In this document: piece after piece, positions 23,577-35,035 of the stretch
Numbering within the stretch: position 1 is the first letter of the stretch
How the letters are laid out: each line of letters starts with the position of its first letter
NCBI GenBank assembly: GCA_963693085.1
Contig: OY856413.1
Coordinates: 744,678,556 to 744,742,555, forward strand
Length of the DNA: 64,000 nt
Source: Alisma plantago-aquatica
Taxonomy: Eukaryota > Streptophyta > Magnoliopsida > Alismatales > Alismataceae
Reading direction: 5' to 3'
Program-made: the position numbers and the translations under genes
Notes under the pieces: generated by a model
Databases searched by the model: none
What the model saw: only the letters and a program-made list of their open reading frames with translations
Told to the model about the DNA's origin: nothing

Positions 23577-24454
23577 TGTTGGGGATGTTGTACTGATACG
23601 GTCCCAGATGTGATGAAAACTTATTACAGAAATGTTATGGGCAAGTATATAAATCTAAAAAAGAAATATCATATTTAACGTGAAAAACTCTCTTTAAGAC
23701 CAGAACAGAAAAATCACATGACAATACCGGCCAACATACACTATGTAATTAAGATTACAACTTACACTTCCTGAATTTAAGTATCCTTCAATTCAAGTAG
23801 CCTTCCCCATATAAGAATAAAAATGAAGAAGAAGAGAATCACACCCAGTGTGTACAACCCCCCCCCTCTTTACTTGATCTCCTCATGAGGCCGCTGTCGT
23901 TGTTGGGGACTGCTTGATGCCACTATGATCGCTGACTGGGTCAGACCGTTGTCCCTATAGACATACTGTGTCTGTAACCGCCAACTGCTACTTTGCTTCA
24001 AGGAAAAGTCACATGCCCTCACTTATCAACCAAAAGAGCTACTCTGTCAGTGCACTCAATGTGTCACCAACTGTCAGCCGCTACTTCACTTCAAGACAAA
24101 GTCGTTGATCCTCTCTTATTTACCAAGAGAGCTCCTCAAATTGTTCTTCTTCTCTGGCACTCTCTGCCACAGAAGGCGCCAACAAGTAAATGGAGGGATC
24201 ACACCTCAACTGGTGGGATGATCTTAATGGCCTCCCTCAAGGCTTCTATTTATAGGCCTCCATGGTATGTGGTTGCAACTAGGAATCCTTATCTAACTCC
24301 AAGTCCAACTCCGAGTCCAACTCATGTTGCACATGGGAAACCATCTTCTTTCCCTTTTAGATTTGACACTTATTAGGATTGGTAGCACAAGCCAACTCCT
24401 ACTCAAGACCAAATTTAATTATGCATGGGTTGGATCATTTTCCTATTCTCAACA
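23577..24454 (-). repeat. 3' LTR of split Tnt1-like Copia
   Basis: 878 bp, TGTTGGGG...TCTCAACA on plus. It is the reverse-oriented partner of 63002-63879, which is also 878 bp. Divergence is clearly higher than for the inner nested elements. A minus-strand CTATAAATAG (about 24243-24254) matches the TATA of the partner. Confidence 0.9.
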
Positions 24455-24717
24455 ATCTCCCCCTCCGGCCCATTAGAGAGACTTTTTCTTCATCCATCAT
24501 CTAGAGTAACTTGTGGACCTCATCACCACCTATGATGGATCAACTCTCCATAGACATGTCAACATCTTGTCATTTTCACCCATCTTCTTGAAGTCCAATC
24601 ATGACTTCACTCTGTTCCCAAGAAATTGAGAAGAAGTATCATTAATTGCAATGCCTCTTCTCTCTCCATGCCCAGATCTAGAACTTTACTAGCTCCCCCT
24701 GACTGCTAAGTTGAGCC
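24455..24717 (-). other. Polypurine tract and 3' tail of Tnt1-like Copia
   Basis: The minus strand reads CCGGAGGGGGAGAT immediately before the LTR (24455-24468), a good polypurine tract. The rest is non-coding tail, cut at 24717 by the Sirevirus. Confidence 0.75.
24713..24717. repeat. Target site duplication GAGCC of the Sirevirus
   Basis: GAGCC occurs before the left LTR and again at 57592-57596 after the right LTR. Confidence 0.75.
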
Positions 24718-26185
24718 TGTTGGATCTAAGGGCTCTAGAGTGGGGGGGTGAATAGAGCTACAAAATTTCTCACAAAACAGATTAGAGCTTCACATTTTAT
24801 CAATTACGAGCAATAGCTTAATGGAAATTTGAAGTTCTATCTAAACAAGCATAGCAAGGATGAGAGATATTGATAGCAAGGACTTGACAAAGGGATGGAG
24901 TGGTTCCATACTTGAAACTGAAAGTGAGTCAGTCCACTACCTAGAGAGGTCAACCTCTAGGACTTTGCAAGTACATTTCTCTATTATATCACCAAAGGGA
25001 TTTACAACAATAGACAACCAAAGGGCTTACCCATCCAAGCACAAGGAGATATCCACCTTACCAAGGAGCTTACCCACTTAGCTTGAGTCTTCAGCCTTCA
25101 CCAAGGTCTTACCCACTCAAGCTCAAGTCTTCCTCCTTGAAGGACTTTGCTTCTCCTCTTGGATCTTCTGCCTTTGCCTTCTCCTTCACTTGGAGAAGAT
25201 CACCACCTCTTCAACACCCTTGAAGAGGTCCAACTACAACTCCTTCTTCACTCGATGGAGCTTTCTTCAGCTTTTCTTCATGTAAGAAGGGGGTAGGGAA
25301 GTAGTGGCAGATTGAGAGCTTTACATGCACAAAGTGGAGCTCTCTTACAATAATCCTAACTCACTCACAAATCACAAAATGAAGTATAGACTAGAGAGAG
25401 AAGGGGACTCAAGGAGTAGTAGAACACTCAACTATAGCAAGGACGTTGAATGTAGTGAATGAGAAAACTTGGAATGAATTCCAAGGGGTACTATTTATAG
25501 CTGGGGGTGCTCCCTTGAGTTGGGGAACACTTAGGGCCAAAATATAGCCGTTTTACTCATAGTAATGGATCTATTTTCAACCCAAACAAGTCACCAACAG
25601 TTATAATCACTTTTTCTACATTTTATGTATAGTGGATTCGGTCGAGTTTCAATAAAAGTATCTTGACCGATCGACTAAAAGACAAACCTAATTTTCAAAC
25701 TATCGGTCGAGTTTGTCCTGGGAAACTTGACTAATCAGCCAAAATTGTATTTGGTCATTAAGTCGTTCGGTCAAGTTCGGTGAGTGCACAACTTGACCGA
25801 TGCTTATCTTCAGAAAATCAATCCATAGGATCGGTCAAGATTGGAACTCGACTGATCAATAGCTTGTGATTGATTTTCTAATTAGGATAAAAAGTGATTA
25901 AAACTAGGTACTAAGTGTCCCACATATTTTTCTCATCTTAGATACACATCATATCATCAATACAAGTGATTACAAAATTCTTCTAAGGTCATTTGAAGTG
26001 ATTTCCTTATTAGCACACTTGTATTGCATTTGACTTGAACTTTGACAAGCTAGGACTTGTGTAATTTGATCCTTTTCATGTACCTAAAGCCTGAGATCAA
26101 TCTTGAATACACATATTAGATACATATGAATGGAATGGTTAAGTCATTATCAAAACATGGACAATGTATAACCTCTAAGTCAAAA
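24718..26185 (-). repeat. 3' LTR of Sirevirus
   Basis: About 1468 bp, starting TGTTGGATCT. The inner end is placed three bases past GTCA so that the outer TSD GAGCC fits exactly; the minus start would then be a mutated TGTTGAC. Four hairpins with GGTCGAG/CTTGACC-type arms lie at 25635-25860. Confidence 0.85.
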
Positions 26186-26506
26186 TTCTCCCCCTTTTAA
26201 CAATGACAAACCATTCCTCAAACATATTGGAATTGATATTGAAATTATACCTTTGCCTTGTGAATTAGGGGGATTCAAGATTTGAACAATGTGAATTTCT
26301 CCCCTGTCAATCTATGCTCACTTTAACCTGCTTATTTAGTCTTTGTACACAAAGAAATATAACATACATGTACTATATGGTCCTTTAGCAAGTCACATGA
26401 TAAAGCATATAATGATCAAGAAAAGGATCACATAAGCAATCATAGCATTATGGTTGAGTTTCAATTACGTTGAATTTCTCTCCCCCTTTTGATATGATCA
26501 AAAAAT
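26186..26506 (-). other. Sirevirus 3' non-coding region with multiple purine tracts
   Basis: The minus strand shows AAAAGGGGGAGAAT next to the LTR, a shorter GGGGAGAAATTC near 26292, and AAAAGGGGGAGAGAAATT near 26475-26492. Sireviruses are known for several polypurine tracts between pol and the 3' LTR. No coding motif is present. Confidence 0.7.
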
Positions 26507-26511
26507 AAGAA
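26507..26511. repeat. Target site duplication AAGAA of Tekay-type element 2
   Basis: AAGAA precedes the left LTR and recurs at 53724-53728 after the right LTR. Confidence 0.75.
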
Positions 26512-29500
26512 TGTGACATCCCGCCATCACACAGACATCAAGGTGACACGCAAAAATGCATGAAACTTCCATAAACCACATATTACCAAAAACATGGGTT
26601 AATTAAAATTGTTTGCGGAAAACATATAAAAGAGAACTATTACATTCAGATCCTCATCCTACAAGGAAACATGTTATATGAACATATGCAAGCCTTGATA
26701 TAAGTCCACAGCTTATCAGAATCAGCTGTACTGTCAGCACCAGAGTTCATCACCTGTTTATATATACATAACGGGCCACATCAGGCCAGCGGTAGGATAA
26801 ACAAAAGTACAATAGCTATACGTCATGAAACATCGTCAAAACACCTCTGAGGACCTGAGAGTATAGGGATGACTCCAGGACTCCACTACAAAACCACCAA
26901 AATAGCAGCATGTACATCTCTTGCCTTCTACTACTCTTTTTGCTGCTCAGCCGCAACCTCTCCACCACCACCACGTCTAGCGCGATCACCTAAAAAGGTT
27001 GTAAACTAGTGGGTGAGACGCACAGTCCCAGTGAGAAACATAACTCGCCGATGAAACTATAAAACCTCAGAAGGTTTAAAGCAAATAAAGAAGATAGTTG
27101 GTAAAGACATATAATAAGAGCAGCATATCGAGCAAGATTATAATTACCATAAATCCTACCAAGACATCTAGGGGCATATAACCAAGTATTTCTTTATGGA
27201 ACATGATTGACAAGATAAGATTTATAAGAACTTATCACAAAAATATCAGGATCGTATAAGTAACTGTAAGAGATAACTATCGACCAAAAAAAAACTATAA
27301 GAGATAACTGGGTCATCTACATAAGCAAGGCCTCAACCAATATTTTGTGTTTTGCTCTAAGCAGTATATACTATTCGGCTGGATCACATTTTATTATGCC
27401 CTGAGGAAGTGAGTTGTCCCTACTCAAATCCAACCTTTGCTTGTGAAACCCAAAATCGGTGCCATACAAGGTCAATGGGAGAGCCGAACTCCATGACCTC
27501 GCCTCCTTGTGCTCAGTGCACGAAACCAAAGCAGGACCACAACCTCATGCTTATATGGCATCAGCTTTAGGGTCAGCTTCGTAAGCTACCCATCTCTCTA
27601 GCTCACCTTGACACAGGTGCTAGTATACTTTTTGAGCCACGGGTCTGATCATCATGCTCTTGAGTCATGAACATATTCATGCTCTAACTCATTGAGTCAT
27701 GGGCCTGTTCACCATGCTCTTTAGCATACGGAGTCTACAACCGCAGTTGTACTCCAATCCTCCTATTTTCAGCTAGGAGAAACCCTTCATATTCAACAAT
27801 ATGCGCTCCAGGTAATCCCACGGGATAAACCTATTTCACCATCATTAAAATCTAACGATGATGGATCTGTGGCCAGGGGAAACTACATGATATGTTTCAC
27901 TGTAATTAATTAGTATATTTTAAGTGAGTTGTTGAGGCTACCAAGTTGTAAAACATAAACAACATAGACCTACATTACTACTCATATTATCACATCATCA
28001 TGGGATCTCAATCCTTACTCACATATTGCTACTTCCTCTCAAGGCATCAACATCCCGCATCAACATCCTGGGATAGAAATCCCTTATCTCATCATCAGAG
28101 GATAACACCTCAACTAGGCACTCATCCCTTATCATGTCCTCAGACCTATCTCAGCATACTGGTGATGCATGTTATCTCACCAACAAGGATTATTATCATT
28201 TGGTGTTATTCAAAGCACATATACCTCATATCTATTACCTAGATATGAATCCATTTAATATACCTGCATGGTTAGTATGCACATTAAGAGAGATAACTTA
28301 AAATCACCAGACATAGCTCTTACGGATTATCATGTCATTAGGATTTGCAATTGCACATGTCATGATTATAAATATGTATGTCATACTGTATCAATTACAT
28401 CACTGCTATCAAATCATGGGCATCCATTTATGCTCTTTACCTTATAAACATGGGAAAGTATCTTACCATCTTAAACAACATCATCTTTAGACATCCAACA
28501 TAGCATAGGTTTGCAACTATTATCATATATCAAAAGATGCAGTTACATGATAAAGAAATACTACCTAGGGTTTCCGGGTTGGACATAACCCTCATCAAAG
28601 GTGCTCGCTACCCTCACTAGAAGTGTGATGGGTAGTGCAACCTTTACTATAGGTGATATCGGGCAGGGTAACAACCCTTACTACAACTTGTCGGCCAAGG
28701 CACTTAGCCTCGCCTATCGGCCAACACAAACTCAAGGTGTATCATGTAGATGAGTCCATGGGGCATATTGTGCACCCAAGGTGATGAAATCCCACTAAAA
28801 CGGGAAAATCCCTATCGACCCACTATGTTTAGGGTTAGGGTTATGTCAGACAACAACTACCATATCGGCTACGATCATGGCACCCAAGCCAACCTTGCAT
28901 CGCCCACTAAGGTACCCATCATCAAACGACACAAAGGCACCATAAGGAAGCCTATCGCCCAACTAAAAGCAACACCATATTGGTCACCACAAGGTACTCA
29001 CAAGGGCCTCCACTCAACCCATGTTGGGCAAGAACCTGACCCAACATGTATCTCCCAAGACTACAAACAGAGATATCAACTAATCACTCTATCGGCCAAG
29101 GGGGCAACAACTACTAGGTCAAAGGATCATCTAGATCAAGGCATATCACCCAAGCTCATCATCAAGGTCAAGAGAGCCATATCGAGCACAAAGCCAACCA
29201 AACACATCATATCGGTCGAGATCCAAACCCTAGACCAAGGGAGGTGTGTCGAGAAGCACTACAACATGGTGTATCATGCAAGGCACCAAGCTCATCCCGA
29301 CAAGGTCATCATCAACCTCAAGATCACCATCATCAAAACTCTAAAAGATCAAGAGGATTGGCTCACCTCTCAACAACCAAGAGAGGGGTTTTACACAACC
29401 TCCATCACCAATCGGGCAACATGATGGATCATTTCCATAACGGCCAACTCTCAACCATTACTAGGTAAACATCCAACTAAGGCTCACCTCTCAAATCCAT

Positions 29501-30279
29501 GGTGAGAGAAGAGTATTGCCCAAGCAACTAGAGTATAGACTCACCTCTCAACAACGAAGTGAGAGGGGTGTTGCCTATATCACTAGAGCCGAACTCACTT
29601 CTCAAGACCAAAGGAGAGAAAGGGGTTTTTCCCAAGAAACTCTACACATAGGATTTGGCTACCAAGATCAAAGCACATCCAACACATCCATTATAGAAAC
29701 AAGATCATATATCCAACAAGATCAAAGATACAACTAAGCAAGAAGTATATTCAACAAGGTACATGGCCGATCAAGATGAAACATAGCATGCAACAAGAAA
29801 AGGAAGTAGTATAGATAAGGTTAGGAGTAATGTAACCCACCTTAAGCAAGCTCCAAGCTCCTAGCACCAAGAAACACCTTTGGCTACCACAAGAGGAAGA
29901 AGAAGACTCCAAAGAGAAGGATTGACCACCAAGCTTAGCTCCTCCAAGGGTATCGACCACCAAGGTTGCAAAGGAGAGGTGTCGTTCACCAAGGAAGAGG
30001 GGAAGCTAAGGAACTAAAGGGATCCTTAGCAAGAGAAAGGAGATACATATATAGAAGAGGGTGGAGGAGAAAACAAGGCAATGTGTCTCCCACCTAGGGA
30101 CACTTGTCCATGGGAAATGACACCTTCTCAACCCACCTCATACACATGTCCAAGGCAATTGCCACATGCAAGCATCATGCACCAAGTGTCCACTAGAGTG
30201 GTGACACAAACGAAGCTAAGAGTCAAAGATGGTCATAGGCTGATACACCTCACTCCCTTGCCCGACACAGCCCCATGGG
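26512..30279 (-). repeat. 3' LTR of Tekay-type element 2, first part
   Basis: 3768 bp collinear with 49634 to about 53360. It starts TGTGACATCCCGCC. It contains the telomere-like TTTAGGGTTAGGGTT near 28828, also present in the partner LTR. A 224-codon open frame at 28750-29424 is not preserved in the partner and is not counted as a gene. Confidence 0.88.
30275..30279. repeat. Target site duplication ATGGG of Tekay-type element 3
   Basis: ATGGG precedes the left LTR and recurs at 44448-44452. The uninterrupted LTR of element 2 has a single ATGGG at the same place (about 53358). Confidence 0.95.
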
Positions 30280-31895
30280 TGTGGGCTCTGATCTAAAAAA
30301 CCCGAGATAAACACATAACTTCGAGTTTAAACTTAGCGGAAGCGATTCGATTAGCAGCGGAATACCAAAAATCAGCGGAAATTAAAAACTTTTTGAGATA
30401 AAGCATTGAAACCATAAAACTTCATTCATAAAAGGAGATAAACTGTTTACATCTCTGTCAAATTACTTCTTGAGTAATTATACACATCATGATTCAAAAT
30501 CTCAAGAATCGTAACAAAACTCAGACCAACAACTCCAAGACCTGAGAGTACAGAGGACACATAGGACTGACTCTATCTACACCACATAGCAGGCTAAATC
30601 TCCACTTGAGATTTACTGCTGCTCCTGGTGCTGCTGCTGCTGGGACTGGTCACCTGTAGACCGATTCCTCCGTCTTTGACGACCACCTAAAAAGTTGAAG
30701 TCTACGGGGTGAGACAATTTTAAATAATTGTCCCAGCGGGAGTTATAACTCTCCACTAGAAGCTTTATAAGGCAAAACAAAGAATAACTTAAGCAGTAAA
30801 AGCTTTCAAAGTATTCAACAGCGGTTTTGGTAGTAAGCAAGAGTTCAACATTTATGAAACATGAAGAACATATGCACTATACAGTGTAACATCAATCAAT
30901 TAACTCGTAGTTATCTCTAACAGGTATACTACGTTGTAGATTATGTTTTTCAAACATTATTATCATGCCTTGCGGAGATGAGGTATACCACTCATACTCC
31001 AACCGATCACTGTTACGTGCCTCGGTATCATACTAGGTCATTGAAAGAGCCGGATTTCTCATGACCTTCACCTTCCTCAATCAGTAAGAGGATTACTTAC
31101 AGGACATCTTGTGTCTCTGCTATTATAGCTTACCAGGGTAATCTGGTCCTTTGCTATTTTAGAGTTACAGTGGCGTTCTGTACTCTCTTCATCATCAGGA
31201 GATTTCATGTTTACCTTCCACTAATATGGTATATGTGCTTTCTTTGTCATCAGGAGATTTCGTGTTTACCTTCCACTGATGCGGTATGGATTTGTAGTGA
31301 AGGATTGACGGATTACACATCTACATCAATACCTACACTAGGATGTAAGGTTCTACACATCCATATACCCCACATACTCAAAAGTATGTGATCCAGGAGT
31401 TCCCTTAGGAAAACCTGTTTCACCATCATTTGATCTCTGACAATGATGGATCTATGATCAGGGCTCTACATGGTATGATTACACTTGATTAGTTAGGTAC
31501 ATTCAGTATTCTTTTAACATCATACATTGTTCTCAAACAATAACATTAGCATAGAAGCTATGAAGGGAGAATACTAAATGTAACAAGCCTAACTCACATT
31601 AATTATCATTTCTCAATACTCTCATCACAAGTCATCTCTAAAGCATGACCTTGATGGTATTTATGGCTCTCACAGCCCATCAATCTCATAATATGCCACT
31701 GACAAGGCATCAAGATATTTTACTATTCATAAAGCTAACAACATGCTTTCAATGAATGTAGCATCATCATCCATACCTGGATATGATCATCCTCATATAA
31801 GAACCTGCATGGTTAATTCAACTGATAAAAGCAATTCAATTCAAGAATTATACCTTCACTCTTTCCATAAGAGCTAAGTTCCCTGATTATCATCA

Positions 31896-32080
31896 ATTAG
31901 GGTTTACTATTCACATTACATGTCATCACCCTAGAATTAGGGTTTACTATTCACATTACATGTCATAACCCTAGAATTAGGGTTTACTATTCACATTACA
32001 TGTCATCACCCTAGAATTAGGGTTTACTATTCACATTACATGTCATCACCCTAGAATTAGGGTTTACTATTCACATTATG
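31896..32080. repeat. Tandem 40-bp repeat with telomere-like core, five copies
   Basis: Copies start at 31896, 31936, 31976, 32016 and 32056. Each holds ACCCTAGAATTAGGGTTTAC, which joins an inverted and a direct telomere-like motif. The partner LTR has three copies. Confidence 0.95.
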
Positions 32081-32437
32081 GTGAATTGAACTCATAACAT
32101 CATTATGTATGAGGAACATCATCATTGATGCTCTCAGATTTAGGTTAAGATTCATCATTTATCATAATTAGGGTTTCCATGATCTCACATAGGTGGATCA
32201 TACCCTAATCATGCACATTCATGTGTATTGAAGGTACTTTACTTGAGTTTCCACCATAAAAGGGTACTTTCTCTCTCTTATGATACTTTCTCTTTCCTCT
32301 TACTAGTAGATGGTGATAACACCACTCTAGATCAGGTTGGGTTAAGTCCTCATTGACTAACATAAGTCAAAATGTCACTATCATGTGATTAGGATTTGAT
32401 TAGAACAAGGTATCACTCAATTGAACCCATTTAAGTT

Positions 32438-32768
32438 GAAACGAGTGTGAACCCATTTGAAATGAAATGGGTGTGGACTCGTTTGAGTTGAAATGGGTGT
32501 GAACTCATTTGAGTTCAAACGGGTGTGAACTCATTTGAATTGAAACGAGTGTGAACCCATTTGGATTGAAACGGGTGTGGACTCGTTTGAGTTGAAACGG
32601 GTGTGAACCCATTTGGATTGAAACGGGTGTGGACTCGTTTGAGTTGAAACGGGTGTGAACCCATTTGGATTGAAATGGGTGTGGACTCATTTTGAGTTGA
32701 AACGGGTGTGAACCCATTTGGATTGAAACGGGTGTGGACTCGTTTGAGTTGAAACGGGTGTGGACATG
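32438..32768. repeat. Minisatellite of about 26-bp units in LTR
   Basis: About 12.7 units. Two forms mostly alternate: GAAACGGGTGTGGACTCG... and GAAACGGGTGTGAACCCA.... The array has the same length (331 bp) in the partner LTR (41899-42229). Confidence 0.95.
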
Positions 32769-33800
32769 AAAGGTGATATAAAGGTTATGATAGAATAGGA
32801 TATCCTATGTTGAAGCCTTCAATTGGCCCAAGCCATGTTAACCACTTACAAATTTAGTCAATTAGGATGAACCTCAATCAATTGGACACCAATTTGACCT
32901 TCAATTGAAAGCTAATTAGAGTTAAGTCTAACTCAATTAAGGTTTCTAATCGGCTAATCATCAATTTTCAATAATGTGAATCAAATCAAGGTTGAACCTA
33001 TCAATTGAACTCCAATTGGGCCCAAACTTGGCCCAAACGGTCTTAAGATCGTTTGGATGACCTCCAAATGATCTTGAGACCGTTTGCCCAAAGTTTGACC
33101 AAACAATCAAGTTGGTTGGATAAGGGTTGAACCCTAAATAGGTCTAAAATCAGCATTTATATCAAATCGTCAACCTATTGAAATTAAACCCTCAAACCAT
33201 TAAATTTCCTTAACCTTAGACCTCCAAAGGGTCTTGGGGTGTCACTAAACGAGTGTGAACCCGTTTGAGTGAACCCCCAAATGGTTTTGAACCCGTTTGA
33301 GTCCTTCAACCCAAAACTCAACAAGATCTATACTTGAAAACAGCAATTTTAACCCGATTAGGGTTAGGGTGTTGAAGTGCCTTCAACTCTCAATTGGTTA
33401 AGAATTTAACTTTGATTCTCTGCAGAAATGAAATTAAACATATTATGAACAGGAATCGCAAATGGTCAATGCTTGGTCAACTCACTCAAATGGGTTGAAC
33501 CCGTTTGCCCAAAAAGTTCAAGTTAATCAGTTTGGAAAAATCATTACTTAATTCAATTCGATTGCCTAATTGATTGACCTTCAACCTACGATTCGTTTGG
33601 AGTTAACCCCTCAAATTTGGTGGGTCATTATCCTTCATGATTATGAACAGGAATCCCAAACGATCAATGCTTGGTCAACGCCCTTAAAAGGGTTGAACCC
33701 GTTTGCTCCAACTGAACTTGTGAACCCGTTTGCCCTTCAAACGGTTTGGTCAGGGGGGAAACATGACCGTTTGATAAAGTAACTTTGGTAATCATGCCCA

Positions 33801-33880
33801 TCTTCTTCTACCTCTGTCAAGGTCGGTTATTCCAACATTTTTCTTGCAAAAGTGCAAGGAAGAAGGGAGGTAGAAGAAGA
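33801..33880. repeat. Hairpin with 14-bp perfect arms in LTR of element 3
   Basis: TCTTCTTCTACCTC at 33801-33814 pairs with GAGGTAGAAGAAGA at 33867-33880. A smaller perfect hairpin CTTGCA/TGCAAG lies between. The 14-bp arms are kept in the other LTR (about 43261-43340). Confidence 0.85.
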
Positions 33881-34986
33881 ACTAAATGCTAAAATTACAA
33901 GAACAAATATGCATATAAAGCAAAGAGTTTAAAGTTATAAAACCCGCCTTAAGGTCGTTCCTTGAGCTCCAAGCTTCCAAGCTTCCAGCCTATAATGGTG
34001 TCTTGAGCTCCACAGGTCGGCCAAGGGTGCTTCTCCAAGGAAAGGTTGGGAAAAGATGGCTAGAATGAGAAAGCTAAGTGAATTAGCCATGAAACCAACC
34101 TTACACAAGAATTTTCTCCATGAATTCAAGCTAGAAGGTGGTGTTCTCTTACCTAGAACAGGTTGGTCACCCTCCTCTTCTCCAGAGCTCTGTCCTAATT
34201 CGGTCTAAGTAAGGAAATAAGAAAGGAAGTGAAGGAAAGGTTCCTTTACAATCAAAGGAAGGGTGTATATATATCTTGGGGTCATTTCTAACATAAGGAC
34301 AACTAGTTTCTCCTTTTCTTAATTAGGTCCCTCCTTTCTTATAGGCACGTCCCTTCTCCTTATTATAAGCCACGTTTCTCCCTTTCATACTTAAGAAAAA
34401 CTCATCTTAAACCCAAGGTCCATAGGTGAATAAGGTCAACTTTCAACTAGGGTTCATACATGAAAGATCTCCATACCCATATATGGTGAATTTCATGCAC
34501 AAAGATCACTTTTCATATCTGATTATTAATTGATGCATCTCTTTCATCATTTCTACTCTAAATGATGCCAAGAGTCATATAAGATGCTCTAGAAGGTGTA
34601 ATTTACAAATTTCACCCACAATTTGGGTAAATTACACTTTACTCCAAATTAGGGGTTTTAAGCATTAGGATCACTCCACAAGCTGCATCTGAATGCCCAA
34701 GCTTGGAAAATCCATCATGCCTAATCATATTCACTCATATGATGTCTCAAAATCAAAAGAACATCTTAACCTATGAAATTGCAAGTTAAACCCTTAAACT
34801 GGGTAATTTGCACATGGGTCCCTGCATTACAAAACAATGCTACAACTTTGTTTATAAAGGAGAAAAATTGAAATATATGTTCATGAGGAACTTAATTACA
34901 TGCCAGAGAATACTCACAGGTGTTTAATTACATAATTTAGGCAAAACTCCCAGGGTTAGGTTATAACCCAGGTCAGGGATGTTACA

Positions 34987-35001
34987 AATTATCCACCCCT
35001 T
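34987..35001 (-). promoter_or_regulatory. Polypurine tract of Tekay-type element 3
   Basis: The minus strand reads AAGGGGTGGATAATT directly before the LTR start TGTAACATCCC. Confidence 0.75.
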
Positions 35002-35035
35002 ACAAGGATTCCGTCCCCGAAATCGATAAAACGCA

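Larger units (their letters stand above)
30280..34986 (-). repeat. 3' LTR of Tekay-type element 3
   Basis: 4707 bp, TGTGGGCTCT...GATGTTACA. It contains a 40-bp repeat array, a 26-bp minisatellite, dispersed AACCCGTTTG motifs and a 14-bp-arm hairpin, listed separately. Confidence 0.95.

Noticed and set aside
28750..29424. 224-codon plus-strand open frame
   Set aside because: It lies inside the LTR of Tekay-type element 2, antisense to the element. The matching part of the other LTR (about 51837-52510) has lost the start codon and does not keep the frame. No domain is visible.
31896..32080. Regular direct repeats resembling a CRISPR array
   Set aside because: The units are contiguous 40-bp tandem copies without unique spacers, and the sequence is plant LTR.
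32505..32717. Open frame with repeated HPFQLK/HTRFNSN peptides (also 41861-42178)
   Set aside because: It is only the translation of the 26-bp minisatellite.
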